NCBI RefSeq assembly: GCF_041346925.1
Contig: NZ_CP166840.1
Coordinates: 744,001 to 808,000 of the forward strand
Source of the DNA: Agaribacterium sp. ZY112
Lineage (GTDB): Bacteria; Pseudomonadota; Gammaproteobacteria; Pseudomonadales; Cellvibrionaceae
Reading direction: 5' to 3'
DNA length: 64,000 nt
Positions 1 to 8,593 of this stretch are shown here, piece after piece. The notes beneath the pieces were generated by a model. The model had not been told where the DNA came from. It saw only the letters and a program-made list of their open reading frames with translations, and searched no databases. Within the stretch, counting starts at the first letter, position 1. Every line of letters begins with the position of its first letter. Position numbers and translations under genes: made by a program.

Positions 1-1137
1 AATCGCTTGCTCAAGCACTGAGGGGTCCAATAAAGCTTCCTCGGCAAGTAATTTGCCCATGTTCACACTTGATGAAGGCTTAACTGAAATCACACCACAG
101 TACTCGGGAATCGCCGCGCTGAATTCTTCGGTACCAATTTTACGACTCAGGTTGATAATCTCGGGCTTATCCATACAAATCAACGGGCGCAAAATCAATT
201 TCTCGCTGACTTTTTCAATTGCCGCCAGATTGTGCAGGGTTTGTGAGCTGACCTGAGAGATAGCCTCACCAGTGACAATAGCGTTAATTTTGGCTCTATC
301 AGCCACTTGACTAGCGGCCCTATACATCATTCGCTTGAGCACCACACCCATATTGGAAGGGCCAACATGCTGAAGAATTTGCTCAACCACACCTTCAAAA
401 GGCACGCTAATAAACTTCACTCGGTGAGAGGAACCAAACTTATTCCACAGATAGAAAGCAACTTCTTTAACGGCTAACTCGTGCTCGCGCCCGCCTAAGT
501 TAAAAAAGCAAAAATGGGTTTTCATACCTCGGCGCATCAACATATAAGAGGCCACCGTCGAATCAAAGCCACCACTGACTAGCGATAATACATCTTCATC
601 CTGAGTACCAAGCGGAAAACCGCCGAGGCCTTGTGTTCGCTCTTCAACCACATAAAGCACATCGTCTTTAATTTCTAGAGCCACGCTCACATCGGGATTT
701 TTTAGCTTCACCCCAACTGCTTCGGTATTTTGATTAAGACCACCACCCACATAGCGCTCTATCTCTATAGAGTTCCATTCATGCTGGCCACTGCGTTTTA
801 CACGCACACAAAAGGTCTTACCCTTGAGCCTGTCTTTCCAGAATTCAAGCGCAACCTGATAGATATCATCAAGGGTTTCAAATTTGTGAGCACTAACCCG
901 CGTAAAGTGAGCAATACCCGGAGTAGATGCAAGCATCGCACTGAGCTCGGCATCGAGATGAGGCCCCTGCCCCTTGGCCCGAACGACTATCCTGTCCCAA
1001 TCTAAAATCACCGCAGTATTTTCATCGATACGGCGAGCCAATATACGTAGATTGTCAGTGAGCTTTTTACACCAGCGCTTACGCACAGGCTTACTCTTAA
1101 TCATAATCTCAGGAAAAAGGCGAACGATATATTGCAT
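1..1137 (-). CDS. thiI: tRNA 4-thiouridine synthase ThiI (partial, C-terminus outside window)
   Basis: ThiI adenylates uridine 8 of tRNA and transfers sulfur to it; in many bacteria it also supplies sulfur for the thiazole of thiamine. The protein starts MQYIVRLFPEIMIKSKPVRK, the usual ThiI N-terminus (compare E. coli MKFIIKLFPEITIKS). About 379 residues are visible: a ferredoxin-like/THUMP N-terminal half, then the PP-loop ATPase signature SGGFDS encoded near 567-584. The frame stays open to the left edge. Any C-terminal rhodanese domain lies outside the window, so whether this is the long enterobacterial type cannot be judged. The start ATG is at 1135-1137. It is divergent from glnA. Confidence 0.95.
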   Translation of the reverse strand, partial: MQYIVRLFPEIMIKSKPVRKRWCKKLTDNLRILARRIDENTAVILDWDRIVVRAKGQGPHLDAELSAMLASTPGIAHFTRVSAHKFETLDDIYQVALEFWKDRLKGKTFCVRVKRSGQHEWNSIEIERYVGGGLNQNTEAVGVKLKNPDVSVALEIKDDVLYVVEERTQGLGGFPLGTQDEDVLSLVSGGFDSTVASYMLMRRGMKTHFCFFNLGGREHELAVKEVAFYLWNKFGSSHRVKFISVPFEGVVEQILQHVGPSNMGVVLKRMMYRAASQVADRAKINAIVTGEAISQVSSQTLHNLAAIEKVSEKLILRPLICMDKPEIINLSRKIGTEEFSAAIPEYCGVISVKPSSSVNMGKLLAEEALLDPSVLEQAI

Positions 1138-1479
1138 GATAATTAGGGCTATAGATAAATAGAAAAAGGGGCCGACAAGGAGCCAAGTCGAGGAGCGCTA
1201 TAGTACCGAACTTGAAGAACGATGCGTAGCGTGAATAACAGCCTACTAGTGCAAGTTCATGCAATATATGACGCAGCGATAATACAGCTAGCTACAAATT
1301 TCACAAAAGAGACAACTAGGAGCCCCTCAAGAAGCCCCTGTCACAACAACAAATAAGTGGCGACGGAAACGGTTAACAGCGCCCTATCTTTGTTTTAAGA
1401 TGCACGCTCCTTAGGAGGTGGCGACGGCCACGTTCCATTTAATTAATCTTGACTAGGCCATAGTCTGTAGGAATCTAAT
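1138..1479 (+). promoter_or_regulatory. thiI-glnA divergent intergenic region with sigma70-like glnA promoter
   Basis: This is a 342-bp gap. The best glnA promoter is TTAACA (1373-1378), a 17-nt spacer, then TAAGAT (1396-1401), which fits sigma70. No GG-N10-GC sigma54 element and no GCAC-N5-TGGTGC NtrC box was found here by eye, although glnA is an NtrC/sigma54 target in enterobacteria. A near-repeat GTGGCGACGG occurs at about 1357 and 1418. The ribosome binding site is AGGA about nine bases before the glnA ATG. Promoter assignment rests on motif match and spacing only. Confidence 0.5.
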
Positions 1480-2886
1480 ATGTCAGAGAAAACTCTGAAT
1501 TTGATCAAAGAGAGCGAAGCCCGCTGGGTTGACCTGCGCTTCACCGATACTAAAGGTAAAGAGCAACACGTAACCATCCCTGTTTCTGAAGTAGGCGAGA
1601 GCTTCTTCGAAGAAGGCAAAATGTTCGACGGCTCTTCAATTGCCGGCTGGAAAGGCATTAACGAATCAGACATGATTCTTATGCCAGACGACGAAGCGTC
1701 ATTGCTTGACCCTTTCAGTGATGAGCCTACTGTTATCGTTCGTTGTAACATCGTTGAGCCAACCACTGGCCAAGGTTACGAGCGTGACCCACGTTCAATC
1801 GCAGCTCGCGCTGAAGAGTACTTGAAGTCAACTGGTCTTGGCGACGCAGCTTACTTCGGTCCTGAACCTGAGTTCTTCGTATTTGACGACATCAAGTGGG
1901 GCTCAGACATGAGCGGCTGCTTCTACAAAATCTCTTCTGAAGAAGCTGCTTGGTCTTCAGAGCGTGCTTTCGACGACGGCAACATGGGTCACCGCCCAGG
2001 TGTTAAAGGCGGTTACTTCCCAGTACCTCCAGTCGACAGCCTTCAAGACATCCGTGGCTCTATGTGTAACGCTATGGAAGAAATGGGTCTTGAGATTGAA
2101 GTTCACCACCACGAAGTTGGTACTGCTGGTCAGTGTGAAATCGGTGTTGGCGCTAACACTCTAGTTAAGAAAGCTGATGAAGTTCAGGTTCTTAAGTACT
2201 GTGTACACAACGTTGCTCACGCTTACGGCAAAACAGCGACTTTCATGCCTAAGCCTATCGTTGGCGACAACGGTTCTGGTATGCACGTTCACCAGTCTTT
2301 CGTTAAAGACGGTGTTAACCAGTTCGCTGGTGACGTTTACGCCGGCCTAAGTGAAACTGCTTTGTTCTACGTTGGTGGTATCATCAAGCACGCTAAAGCG
2401 CTTAACGCTTTCTGTAACGCTTCTACCAACTCATACAAGCGCTTGGTTCCAGGCTTCGAAGCTCCAGTAATTCTTGCTTACTCTGCTCGTAACCGTTCTG
2501 CTTCTATCCGTATTCCTTACGTTGTATCTGCTAAAGGTAAGCGTATCGAGACTCGCTTCCCTGATCCAACAGCTAACCCATACTTGTGTTTCGCTGCTTT
2601 GTTGATGGCTGGTCTTGACGGTGTTAAGAACAAAATCCACCCTGGCGACGCAGCAGACAAAGATCTTTACGACCTTCCTGCTGAAGAGCTTGCTGAGTAC
2701 CCAACTGTTGCTGCTTCACTTGAAGAAGCATTGGCTGCTCTTGACGCGGACCGTGAGTTCTTGACTGCTGGTGGTGTATTCACCGACGACGCTATCGACG
2801 CTTACATCGCGTTGAAAGAAGAAGAAGTTGAGAAACTTAACATGACAACTCACCCAGTTGAGTTCGACATGTACTACAGCGTTTAA
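1480..2886 (+). CDS. glnA: Glutamine synthetase type I
   Basis: Converts glutamate, ammonia and ATP to glutamine in the cytoplasm; the main ammonia assimilation enzyme. At 468 residues it matches the dodecameric GSI-beta class. Recognisable features are [17 protein letters not shown] near residue 50 (beta-grasp region), PEPEFFVFD near 130, the glutamate-binding [10 protein letters not shown] near 268, and NRSASIRIP near 345. A C-terminal NLTTHP-like stretch ([15 protein letters not shown]) resembles the region around the adenylylated tyrosine in E. coli, though the usual Tyr context is only partly visible to me. It is followed by a strong terminator, so it is probably transcribed alone rather than with ntrBC. 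Confidence 0.98.
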   Translation: MSEKTLNLIKESEARWVDLRFTDTKGKEQHVTIPVSEVGESFFEEGKMFDGSSIAGWKGINESDMILMPDDEASLLDPFSDEPTVIVRCNIVEPTTGQGYERDPRSIAARAEEYLKSTGLGDAAYFGPEPEFFVFDDIKWGSDMSGCFYKISSEEAAWSSERAFDDGNMGHRPGVKGGYFPVPPVDSLQDIRGSMCNAMEEMGLEIEVHHHEVGTAGQCEIGVGANTLVKKADEVQVLKYCVHNVAHAYGKTATFMPKPIVGDNGSGMHVHQSFVKDGVNQFAGDVYAGLSETALFYVGGIIKHAKALNAFCNASTNSYKRLVPGFEAPVILAYSARNRSASIRIPYVVSAKGKRIETRFPDPTANPYLCFAALLMAGLDGVKNKIHPGDAADKDLYDLPAEELAEYPTVAASLEEALAALDADREFLTAGGVFTDDAIDAYIALKEEEVEKLNMTTHPVEFDMYYSV

Positions 2887-2909
2887 TCTGCAAGATTAAA
2901 CAGTTGTGA

Positions 2910-2938
2910 AAAAAAGCCGGCCTTGTGCCGGCTTTTTT
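2910..2938 (+). terminator. Intrinsic terminator after glnA
   Basis: A 12-bp perfect stem has arms at 2910-2921 and 2927-2938, with a 5-nt loop. The core is GCCGGC...GCCGGC, flanked by A6 on the left and T6 on the right. It starts 24 bp after the glnA stop codon. Confidence 0.9.
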
Positions 2939-3034
2939 GATTTAAGAGCACATCAAATGTACGACTGCCACGGCACCCAGTGGGCATGCTAATGGCGGAA
3001 GTGCAGGTAATGCAGGAGCAATTGCCTGCCTACT

Positions 3035-3066
3035 CAGTTTAATTGCCTCGCAATTAAACTGTTTTT
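3035..3066 (+). terminator. Second hairpin with T-tract, between glnA and the SelW-like gene
   Basis: A perfect 12-bp stem (3035-3046 with 3050-3061, loop CTC) is followed by TTTTT on the + strand. The only + strand gene upstream is glnA, which already has a terminator 100 bp earlier. On the - strand, where the SelW-like gene ends at 3109, no T-tract follows. It may be a back-up terminator or a degenerate small repeat. Confidence 0.55.
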
Positions 3067-3108
3067 AAAAAACCTAAGCTATATAGATATAGTCCTGCCC
3101 AGTTAACC

Positions 3109-3387
3109 CTATCCTTTTTTATCTAAATGCCCAAGTCCACGCTCAGGAGCAATGACATCACGAATACATTGTTTTAACTGTTTAACATCTGGAAAACCGC
3201 CATCTACTTTCCTGTCCCATACTAGTTGCTCATTTACTCTAATCTGAAACACTCCACCTGTACCGGGCTTTAGCACCATCTCATCGATCTCTTCCGTAAA
3301 CGTCGTTAAGAGCTCCTGAGCCATCCAAGAACTGCGTAACAACCACTGACACAAACGGCAATAATGTATCTCCACCCTATTTGCCAT
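3109..3387 (-). CDS. SelT/SelW/SelH (Rdx) family thioredoxin-like protein
   Basis: A 92-residue protein of the Rdx family, small thioredoxin-fold proteins thought to act in thiol redox chemistry; the physiological substrate in bacteria is not known. The N-terminus reads VEIHYCRLCQW, placing a CxxC motif (CRLC, residues 10-13) in the loop where selenoprotein W has CxxU. This is therefore the cysteine form, and no UGA readthrough is needed. The middle, VFQIRVNEQLVWDRK, and the end, FPDVKQLKQCIRDVI, follow the family pattern. It converges on glnA and diverges from the DUF4124 gene. Confidence 0.85.
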   Translation of the reverse strand: MANRVEIHYCRLCQWLLRSSWMAQELLTTFTEEIDEMVLKPGTGGVFQIRVNEQLVWDRKVDGGFPDVKQLKQCIRDVIAPERGLGHLDKKG

Positions 3388-3495
3388 AAACTCCCCCTTA
3401 TTAATAACTGCACAGATAGTGCTTTATATTACCCAAGCTCGACAAATGCTTTTTCTACAAGGACAATAAGCTCAAGCCACGTTAATGGATGAACG

Positions 3496-4032
3496 ATGAA
3501 AAACCTGCTTATGCCTTTTGCTTTTTTTAGTGCACTGAGCTGCGCTCAAGCCTCCACCCAAGTGCATGCCCAAGTATATGAAAGCACTGACAAACAAGGA
3601 GTAACGAGCTTTAGTGATCAGGCGAGCAAAGGCGCACAAGAACGACAAATTCAACCTAGCAATATGGCTGATGCACCTACGATCAATAACAGGGCAGACA
3701 GTAAACCAAACGATAAAGCTCTAGAAGCGCCTTATATAAATATCAGTGAACCCACTGATGGCAGCCAAATTCCACCCTCTGTACAAGAGCTTACATTCAC
3801 TTGGCAAAGCAATGTTGCCAAAGAAGAGATAGCGCGCATACAACTATGGATGGATCATCGAGTTGTTGCCGAGACCACATCCACAAAAAGCATCAGTCTG
3901 CCTTTAGCACTACCCCAGCGTGGACAGCGCCATTTTCATATACATGTGCTCGATGAGCAGGGTAATACCATTACCCAAAGTAAGAATATTAGCTTGCATA
4001 TACTTCGCGCAGGACAAGGTAAAGCACGCTAA
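3496..4032 (+). CDS. DUF4124 domain-containing periplasmic protein
   Basis: 178 residues. Residues 1-20 are a signal peptide (MKNLLMPFAFFSALSCAQAS). DUF4124 follows immediately (VYESTDKQGVTSFSDQ), then a low-complexity linker. A beta-rich C-terminal domain (residues about 80-170, ISEPTDGSQIPPSVQELTFTW) looks like an Ig/Fn3-type fold. DUF4124 proteins are common beside ntrB in gammaproteobacteria, which fits this position; their function is not established. A weak hairpin with T-tract follows the gene, before the ntrBC promoter. Confidence 0.8.
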   Translation: MKNLLMPFAFFSALSCAQASTQVHAQVYESTDKQGVTSFSDQASKGAQERQIQPSNMADAPTINNRADSKPNDKALEAPYINISEPTDGSQIPPSVQELTFTWQSNVAKEEIARIQLWMDHRVVAETTSTKSISLPLALPQRGQRHFHIHVLDEQGNTITQSKNISLHILRAGQGKAR

Positions 4033-4062
4033 TAGGGCAAAGATCAACAACACCAAACATTA

Positions 4063-4079
4063 AGCACAAAATTGGTGCA
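4063..4079 (+). promoter_or_regulatory. Putative NtrC binding site upstream of ntrBC
   Basis: The sequence is AGCACAAAATTGGTGCA, which matches the NtrC (GlnG) enhancer pattern GCAC-N5-TGGTGC exactly. It lies about 220 bp upstream of the sigma54-like element that precedes ntrB, a normal distance for an NtrC enhancer. A lone half site, TGGTGCA (4330-4336), also lies between that promoter and the ntrB ATG. Confidence 0.6.
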
Positions 4080-4116
4080 AATCACCTAGGCAGGGCTCAC
4101 TTCTTCATCTATCATG

Positions 4117-4140
4117 AGGCGTAATTCACTGCGCCTTTTT
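4117..4140 (+). terminator. Weak terminator after the DUF4124 gene
   Basis: Five-bp stem AGGCG (4117-4121) and CGCCT (4132-4136), with a 10-nt loop and TTTTTATC following. It is short but correctly placed 84 bp after the stop codon. Confidence 0.4.
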
Positions 4141-4295
4141 ATCTTTTATCTTAAAAAGGTGCTTTACAAGAATATAAATCAACTCGACAAAAAATCGATA
4201 AGCACTTGATTAATATAGAATTAATATAATAAAAGCATTTCCCGCACTGAAATTGCGCGCAGATAGTGATCACGTTTAGAACTGACACGAATAAT

Positions 4296-4311
4296 TGGTT
4301 TGGTTCTTGCA
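4296..4311 (+). promoter_or_regulatory. Sigma54-like promoter of ntrBC
   Basis: TGGTTTGGTTCTTGCA has the invariant GG (4297-4298), exactly ten bases, then GC (4309-4310), with the TTGCA -12 block intact. The expected start of transcription is about 4321-4323, giving a leader of about 20 nt to the ntrB ATG at 4342. This supports the ATG at 4342 over a TTG at 4300, which would lie inside the promoter. Confidence 0.6.
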
Positions 4312-4341
4312 AAACAGCCTGTACTTATTGGTGCAATATTT

Positions 4342-5406
4342 ATGCAAAACGTCCATTTCGATAAAGTATTAGACAACCTACTGACTGCCATTGTGGTCAT
4401 GGATGCCAACCTGAACATCCAGTACATCAATGCTGCGGCCGAAAATCTGCTTAGTGTCAGCGGCATGCACACGCATGGTAAAAACTTTAATGATTACTTT
4501 TGCGAAAACGACGACACACCTTATAGCATTCAAGACGCTCTTAAACGTGGGGTAAATTTCACTAAGCGCCGCGCCCGCTGGCAACTAAGTAATGCCCGTG
4601 AAATGACCGTTGACTACACTGTTACTCCCGATGCCGATGATGGCTTTGTGGTACTCGAAGCTCACCCCTTAGATCGTTTATTACGTATCAGTCGCGACGA
4701 AGCGTGGATTGCATCTCAAGAAACCACCAATAATATGGTGCGTTCGATGGCCCACGAAATTAAAAACCCACTAGGAGGCATTCGTGGAGCAGCACAGCTC
4801 TTATCTCGCGAATTAAGCGGTCACGATCTAGACGAGTTCACCAAAATTATTATTGATGAAACCGATAGACTACGACGCTTAACCGACCGCATGCTTGGAC
4901 CAAACAAGCCTGTTGCCCATAAGCCCATTAATATCCATGAAATCCTTGAGCACATTGTTTCAGTTGCCCGCTTAGACGCACCTGAACACATTCAGATTAT
5001 TAAAGATTATGACCCTAGTATTCCCGATCTTCTCGGTGACAAGGAACAATTAATCCAAGCTATTTTGAATATCGTCAATAATGCTGTTCAAGCACTCAGC
5101 GAGAATAATATTGAACATGGCTGCGTAAACTTAAAAACACGAATACGCCGCCGCTTTACCATCGGCCGTAAAAACCATCAGCTAATAGCCGAGCTCAGTG
5201 TTATTGATAATGGTCCAGGTATTCCACCTGAACTTATCGAAGATATCTTCTTTCCGATGATTACCGGCCGAGCAGAAGGCACAGGACTCGGCTTAGCCAT
5301 TTCACAGAACCTAATTACCCGTCATGAAGGCTTGATCGAATGCTCAAGTGTTCCCGGCAAAACAGAATTTAAGATGTACCTACCTTTGGGAAATACAAAT
5401 GCGTAA
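4342..5406 (+). CDS. glnL: Nitrogen regulation sensor histidine kinase NtrB
   Basis: NtrB phosphorylates or dephosphorylates NtrC according to nitrogen status, under control of PII protein; it is cytoplasmic. The 354-residue protein has an N-terminal PAS domain (residues 1-110, LLTAIVVMDANLNIQYINAAAE). The H-box is MAHEIKNPLGGIRGAAQLL, where His is the phosphoacceptor. The N-box is NIVNNAVQAL, and the G-box is DNGPGIPPELIEDIF with GTGLGLAIS. The start ATG at 4342 gives the usual NtrB N-terminus, and a longer TTG start at 4300 overlaps the sigma54-like promoter. Its stop overlaps the ntrC ATG by 8 bp (ATGCGTAA), so the two are translationally coupled. Confidence 0.96.
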   Translation: MQNVHFDKVLDNLLTAIVVMDANLNIQYINAAAENLLSVSGMHTHGKNFNDYFCENDDTPYSIQDALKRGVNFTKRRARWQLSNAREMTVDYTVTPDADDGFVVLEAHPLDRLLRISRDEAWIASQETTNNMVRSMAHEIKNPLGGIRGAAQLLSRELSGHDLDEFTKIIIDETDRLRRLTDRMLGPNKPVAHKPINIHEILEHIVSVARLDAPEHIQIIKDYDPSIPDLLGDKEQLIQAILNIVNNAVQALSENNIEHGCVNLKTRIRRRFTIGRKNHQLIAELSVIDNGPGIPPELIEDIFFPMITGRAEGTGLGLAISQNLITRHEGLIECSSVPGKTEFKMYLPLGNTNA

Positions 5407-6814
5407 GGCAAATAAAGTTTGGATCATAGACGACGACAGATCGATACGCTGGGTGCTTGAAAAAGCCCTTCAGCAAAGTCGCATTGAAATTGAAAGCTTT
5501 GACTCAGGTGACGCCGCCTTACGCCGCCTAGCTATTGCACAGCCAGATGCGATTATTAGTGACGTGCGTATGCCCGGCATCGATGGCCTCAGCATGCTAA
5601 GCAAGATTCACGAAAGCCATCCTAACCTGCCTATTATCATCATGACTGCGCATAGTGATTTAGACAGTGCCGTATCGGCCTACCAAGGCGGGGCATTTGA
5701 ATATTTACCTAAACCTTTTGATGTTGACGAAGCCGTTGCCGTTACTCAACGCGCCCTAGCCCATGCTGATGAGCAAGCAGGCGAAAGCATTGAAGCCCCC
5801 GTTGCTGAAGCAACGGAAATTATTGGTGAAGCGCCTGCCATGCAGGAAGTGTTTCGCGCAATTGGCCGCTTAAGCCAAAGTAATATCACTGTATTAATTA
5901 ATGGTGAAAGTGGTACAGGTAAAGAGCTCGTTGCTCGCGCCTTACATAATCACAGTCCTCGTAAAGACGGCCCCTTCATTGCTCTAAATATGGCGGCTAT
6001 TCCACAAGAACTTATTGAGAGTGAATTATTTGGTCACGAAAAAGGAGCTTTTACCGGTGCTGGCGCACAGCGTGTAGGCCGTTTTCAACAAAGTGACGGA
6101 GGCACCTTATTTTTAGACGAAATTGGTGATATGCCTGCCGAAACTCAAACCCGATTGTTACGAGTGTTGGCCGACGGTGAATTTTACCGCGTTGGTGGCC
6201 ACACCCCTGTAAAAGTAGATGTACGAATTATTGCAGCGACTCATCAAGACCTAGAGGGCTTAGTCGAGAAAAATCAGTTCCGAGAAGATCTTTTCCACCG
6301 CTTAAATGTCATTCGTATTCACTTACCTAAGCTGGCAAATCGACGTGAAGACATTCCTCGCTTAGCCCAACACTTTTTACATAGAGCAGCAGCAGAACTA
6401 GGCGTTGAACCCAAAATCCTTACTGCCGAGAGCGAAGACTATCTTGCAGGCCTTGGCTGGCCGGGCAACGTCAGGCAGCTCGAAAACACCTGCCGCTGGA
6501 TTACTGTTATGGCTTCTGGTCGCGAAGTCCATATCCAAGATTTACCACCAGAATTAAAAACCAGTAAAAGTGACGAAGCCCCCACAGGTGATTGGGATAA
6601 AGCTCTTAGACACTGGGCCGACCAAGCATTGGGGCGTGGTGAAAGCGACATTCTAAGCGGAGCAGTACCCACCTTTGAGAAAGCATTAATTGAAACTGCA
6701 CTTAAACATACGGCAGGCCGTAAACGCGATGCCGCCAATCTACTAGGCTGGGGCCGAAATACGCTAACGAGAAAGCTAAAAGAATTAGGCATGAGCACAG
6801 CCAACGAGGAATAA
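5399..6814 (+). CDS. glnG: Nitrogen regulation response regulator NtrC
   Basis: Enhancer-binding activator of sigma54 promoters. 471 residues. The receiver domain begins VWIIDDDRSIRWVL, with phosphoacceptor Asp55 in SDVRMPG. The AAA+ domain has Walker A GESGTGKE near residue 168 and the sigma54-contacting GAFTGA loop. The C-terminal Fis-type HTH is AGRKRDAANLLGWGRNTLTRKLKELG. I chose the ATG at 5399 because it gives the conserved N-terminus and overlaps the ntrB stop; an upstream in-frame start at 5348 would add 17 residues unlike the family. An NtrC box and a sigma54 element upstream of ntrB suggest autoregulation. Confidence 0.97.
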   Translation: MRKANKVWIIDDDRSIRWVLEKALQQSRIEIESFDSGDAALRRLAIAQPDAIISDVRMPGIDGLSMLSKIHESHPNLPIIIMTAHSDLDSAVSAYQGGAFEYLPKPFDVDEAVAVTQRALAHADEQAGESIEAPVAEATEIIGEAPAMQEVFRAIGRLSQSNITVLINGESGTGKELVARALHNHSPRKDGPFIALNMAAIPQELIESELFGHEKGAFTGAGAQRVGRFQQSDGGTLFLDEIGDMPAETQTRLLRVLADGEFYRVGGHTPVKVDVRIIAATHQDLEGLVEKNQFREDLFHRLNVIRIHLPKLANRREDIPRLAQHFLHRAAAELGVEPKILTAESEDYLAGLGWPGNVRQLENTCRWITVMASGREVHIQDLPPELKTSKSDEAPTGDWDKALRHWADQALGRGESDILSGAVPTFEKALIETALKHTAGRKRDAANLLGWGRNTLTRKLKELGMSTANEE

Positions 6815-6837
6815 GGCTTATTGACCCCATTGTTAAC

Positions 6838-6859
6838 GGCAGCTTAGGCTGCCATTTTT
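6838..6859 (+). terminator. Intrinsic terminator after ntrC
   Basis: Stem GGCAGC (6838-6843) and GCTGCC (6848-6853), with loop TTAG and ATTTTT following. It lies 23 bp after the ntrC stop. Confidence 0.8.
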
Positions 6860-6959
6860 ATTTATAAGTTCAATTCGTTTCCGCCTTATAGAGAATAACC
6901 TCCATGCTATGATGAGTAGCCACGGTAAATTGAGCGATCCGCAAAAGGACTTATACATC

Positions 6960-8546
6960 ATGCGCACTAGTCAGTACCTGATCTTCCGACTTAGCTCTTT
7001 ATTGTTAAGCCTGCTACTAACTTCTTGCGCTAACTTGCCTGAAAACAACCAACAAGTTCCCAGCACAGCAATAAGCTATGATGAAAGCTCTGAAACAACA
7101 CTTGCTAAAAGCGTAAACGAAAGACGTAAACAGCAACAAGCCAGTGACGAACTTACAGGCATGCTATTACTCGATAATGGTTTAGATGCCATGGTCGCAC
7201 GCATAGCTTTAGTTCGGCTCGCTGAACGTAGCTTAGACGTTCAATATTATCTTTATCACAGCGACTTAAGTGGCAGTTTATTAACCTATGAACTATGGCA
7301 TGCAGCTGAACGAGGAGTTCGTGTTCGTTTATTATTAGACGACATGGACATGGCAGGTAAGGACAAAAACCTTGCCGTGCTCAACAAGCACCCCAATATA
7401 GAAATACGCTTATTTAATCCATTCATTCGCGGTAAAAACCGCACCACTCAATTTATTACTCGGTTTGGCTCTGTCACCCGCCGCGCTCATAACAAAGCCC
7501 TTATCGCAGACAATCAAGTAGCTATTATTGGTGGACGCAATATTGGCGATGAATACTTTGATGCCAATGCCAATATGGCTTTTGGAGATTTAGATGTCAC
7601 TCTAACCAACCCCGGCGCACAGCAAGTCAGTGAAGAGTTTGACCTTTACTGGAATAACCAACTTGCCTATCCAATTAGCACATTAAGTAAGTACCAAGCG
7701 AGCGAAGATGACTTACTTGAGGCGCAAAAAAAGGTAGAAGCATTTGCTGTTAAAAATAAAGACAATGTTTATTTTAAAAGCCTAGCTAACAGCGGAATCC
7801 TCAAACGAACCAAAGCAGGGGAAAACAATTACCACTGGGGAGAAGTTGATATCCTTTATGACAACCCAGATAAAATCTCATCAGATCGAGATAAAACCGA
7901 ATACCATCTTGCCCCGAAATTATTACCTCATATCGAATCTGTTCAACATCAACTACTGGTCATCTCGCCCTATTTTGTTCCAGGTAAAGAAGGTGTTGAA
8001 TTTTTTAGTGATTTAGAACAACGAGGCGTGGATGTAAAGATTCTTACCAACTCTTTAACCTCCAACGACGTACCAGCCGTTCACGCTGGCTATTCCCGCT
8101 ACCGAAAAAAGCTACTTAAAGCAGGTATAGAGCTCTACGAACTAGATAAAACCTTATTAGAACGAAATTATCAAAGAGAAAAGAGTAGCACTACCCGTGA
8201 AGGGGTAAAAGGTTCACAAGCCAGCCTACATGCAAAATATTTTGTTATGGATAAGAGCCACGCCTTTATAGGCTCGCTAAACTTAGACCCTCGATCCGTA
8301 GTTGAAAACACAGAAATTGGCGCAGTCATTATATCCGAACAACTAGCAAACTATCTTGCCAACAGCTTTGATGAGCGTATCGACAGCGTCGCTTTTAAAC
8401 TCAGCTTAGAAGACAATAAAATTCACTGGGAAAGAAAAACAGAAAACGGTTCCACTTTAGAGTTCGACAAAGAGCCCTACAGCACATGGTGGGATAGGTT
8501 TAGCATTGGTTTTATGCGGCTACTACCTGGCGAATCACAACTTTAA
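6960..8546 (+). CDS. Phospholipase D family lipoprotein (cardiolipin synthase C-like)
   Basis: 528 residues with two HKD motifs, HNKALIAD and HAKYFVMD, each followed by a GG/GS stretch (GGRNIGDEYF; GSLNLDPRS). This is the two-domain phospholipase D layout of ClsC/YmdC, which makes cardiolipin from phosphatidylglycerol and phosphatidylethanolamine. Substrate here is not proven. The N-terminus after the chosen ATG (MRTSQYLIFRLSSLLLSLLL) ends in a lipobox LTSC, so it is probably membrane-anchored in the periplasm. An upstream ATG at 6909 would add 17 polar residues before the signal peptide and is less likely; AAGGAC lies before 6960. Confidence 0.9.
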   Translation: MRTSQYLIFRLSSLLLSLLLTSCANLPENNQQVPSTAISYDESSETTLAKSVNERRKQQQASDELTGMLLLDNGLDAMVARIALVRLAERSLDVQYYLYHSDLSGSLLTYELWHAAERGVRVRLLLDDMDMAGKDKNLAVLNKHPNIEIRLFNPFIRGKNRTTQFITRFGSVTRRAHNKALIADNQVAIIGGRNIGDEYFDANANMAFGDLDVTLTNPGAQQVSEEFDLYWNNQLAYPISTLSKYQASEDDLLEAQKKVEAFAVKNKDNVYFKSLANSGILKRTKAGENNYHWGEVDILYDNPDKISSDRDKTEYHLAPKLLPHIESVQHQLLVISPYFVPGKEGVEFFSDLEQRGVDVKILTNSLTSNDVPAVHAGYSRYRKKLLKAGIELYELDKTLLERNYQREKSSTTREGVKGSQASLHAKYFVMDKSHAFIGSLNLDPRSVVENTEIGAVIISEQLANYLANSFDERIDSVAFKLSLEDNKIHWERKTENGSTLEFDKEPYSTWWDRFSIGFMRLLPGESQL

Positions 8547-8553
8547 ACCCAAT

Positions 8554-8593
8554 AAAGGCTGGCTGTGTTAATGAAATACACAGCCAAGCCTTT
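8554..8593. terminator. Bidirectional hairpin between convergent PLD and TetR genes
   Basis: The long stem AAAGGCT-GGCTGTGT (8554-8568) pairs with ACACAGCC-A-AGCCTTT (8578-8593), with one bulged A. It reaches the TetR stop codon, so both convergent genes could use it. A strong T-tract is lacking. Confidence 0.6.

Noticed and set aside
1443..1766. Open frame on the opposite strand of glnA
   Set aside because: It runs antisense within the strongly conserved glnA coding region and has no recognisable protein; treated as a shadow of glnA codon usage.
2961..3034. A further member of the hairpin repeat family after glnA
   Set aside because: It contains GC-rich short repeats (GGCA..., GCAGG...GCCTGC) but not the GGATG/ACGGCGT core of E1-E3.
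4330..4336. A second full NtrC site at 4321-4336
   Set aside because: The half site TGGTGCA is present but the other arm (GTAC) is mismatched and spacing is one base short; only a half site can be claimed.
4300..4341. TTG start at 4300 giving a longer NtrB
   Set aside because: The TTG lies inside the predicted sigma54 element and the extra 14 residues are not found in NtrB proteins; ATG 4342 gives the usual N-terminus.
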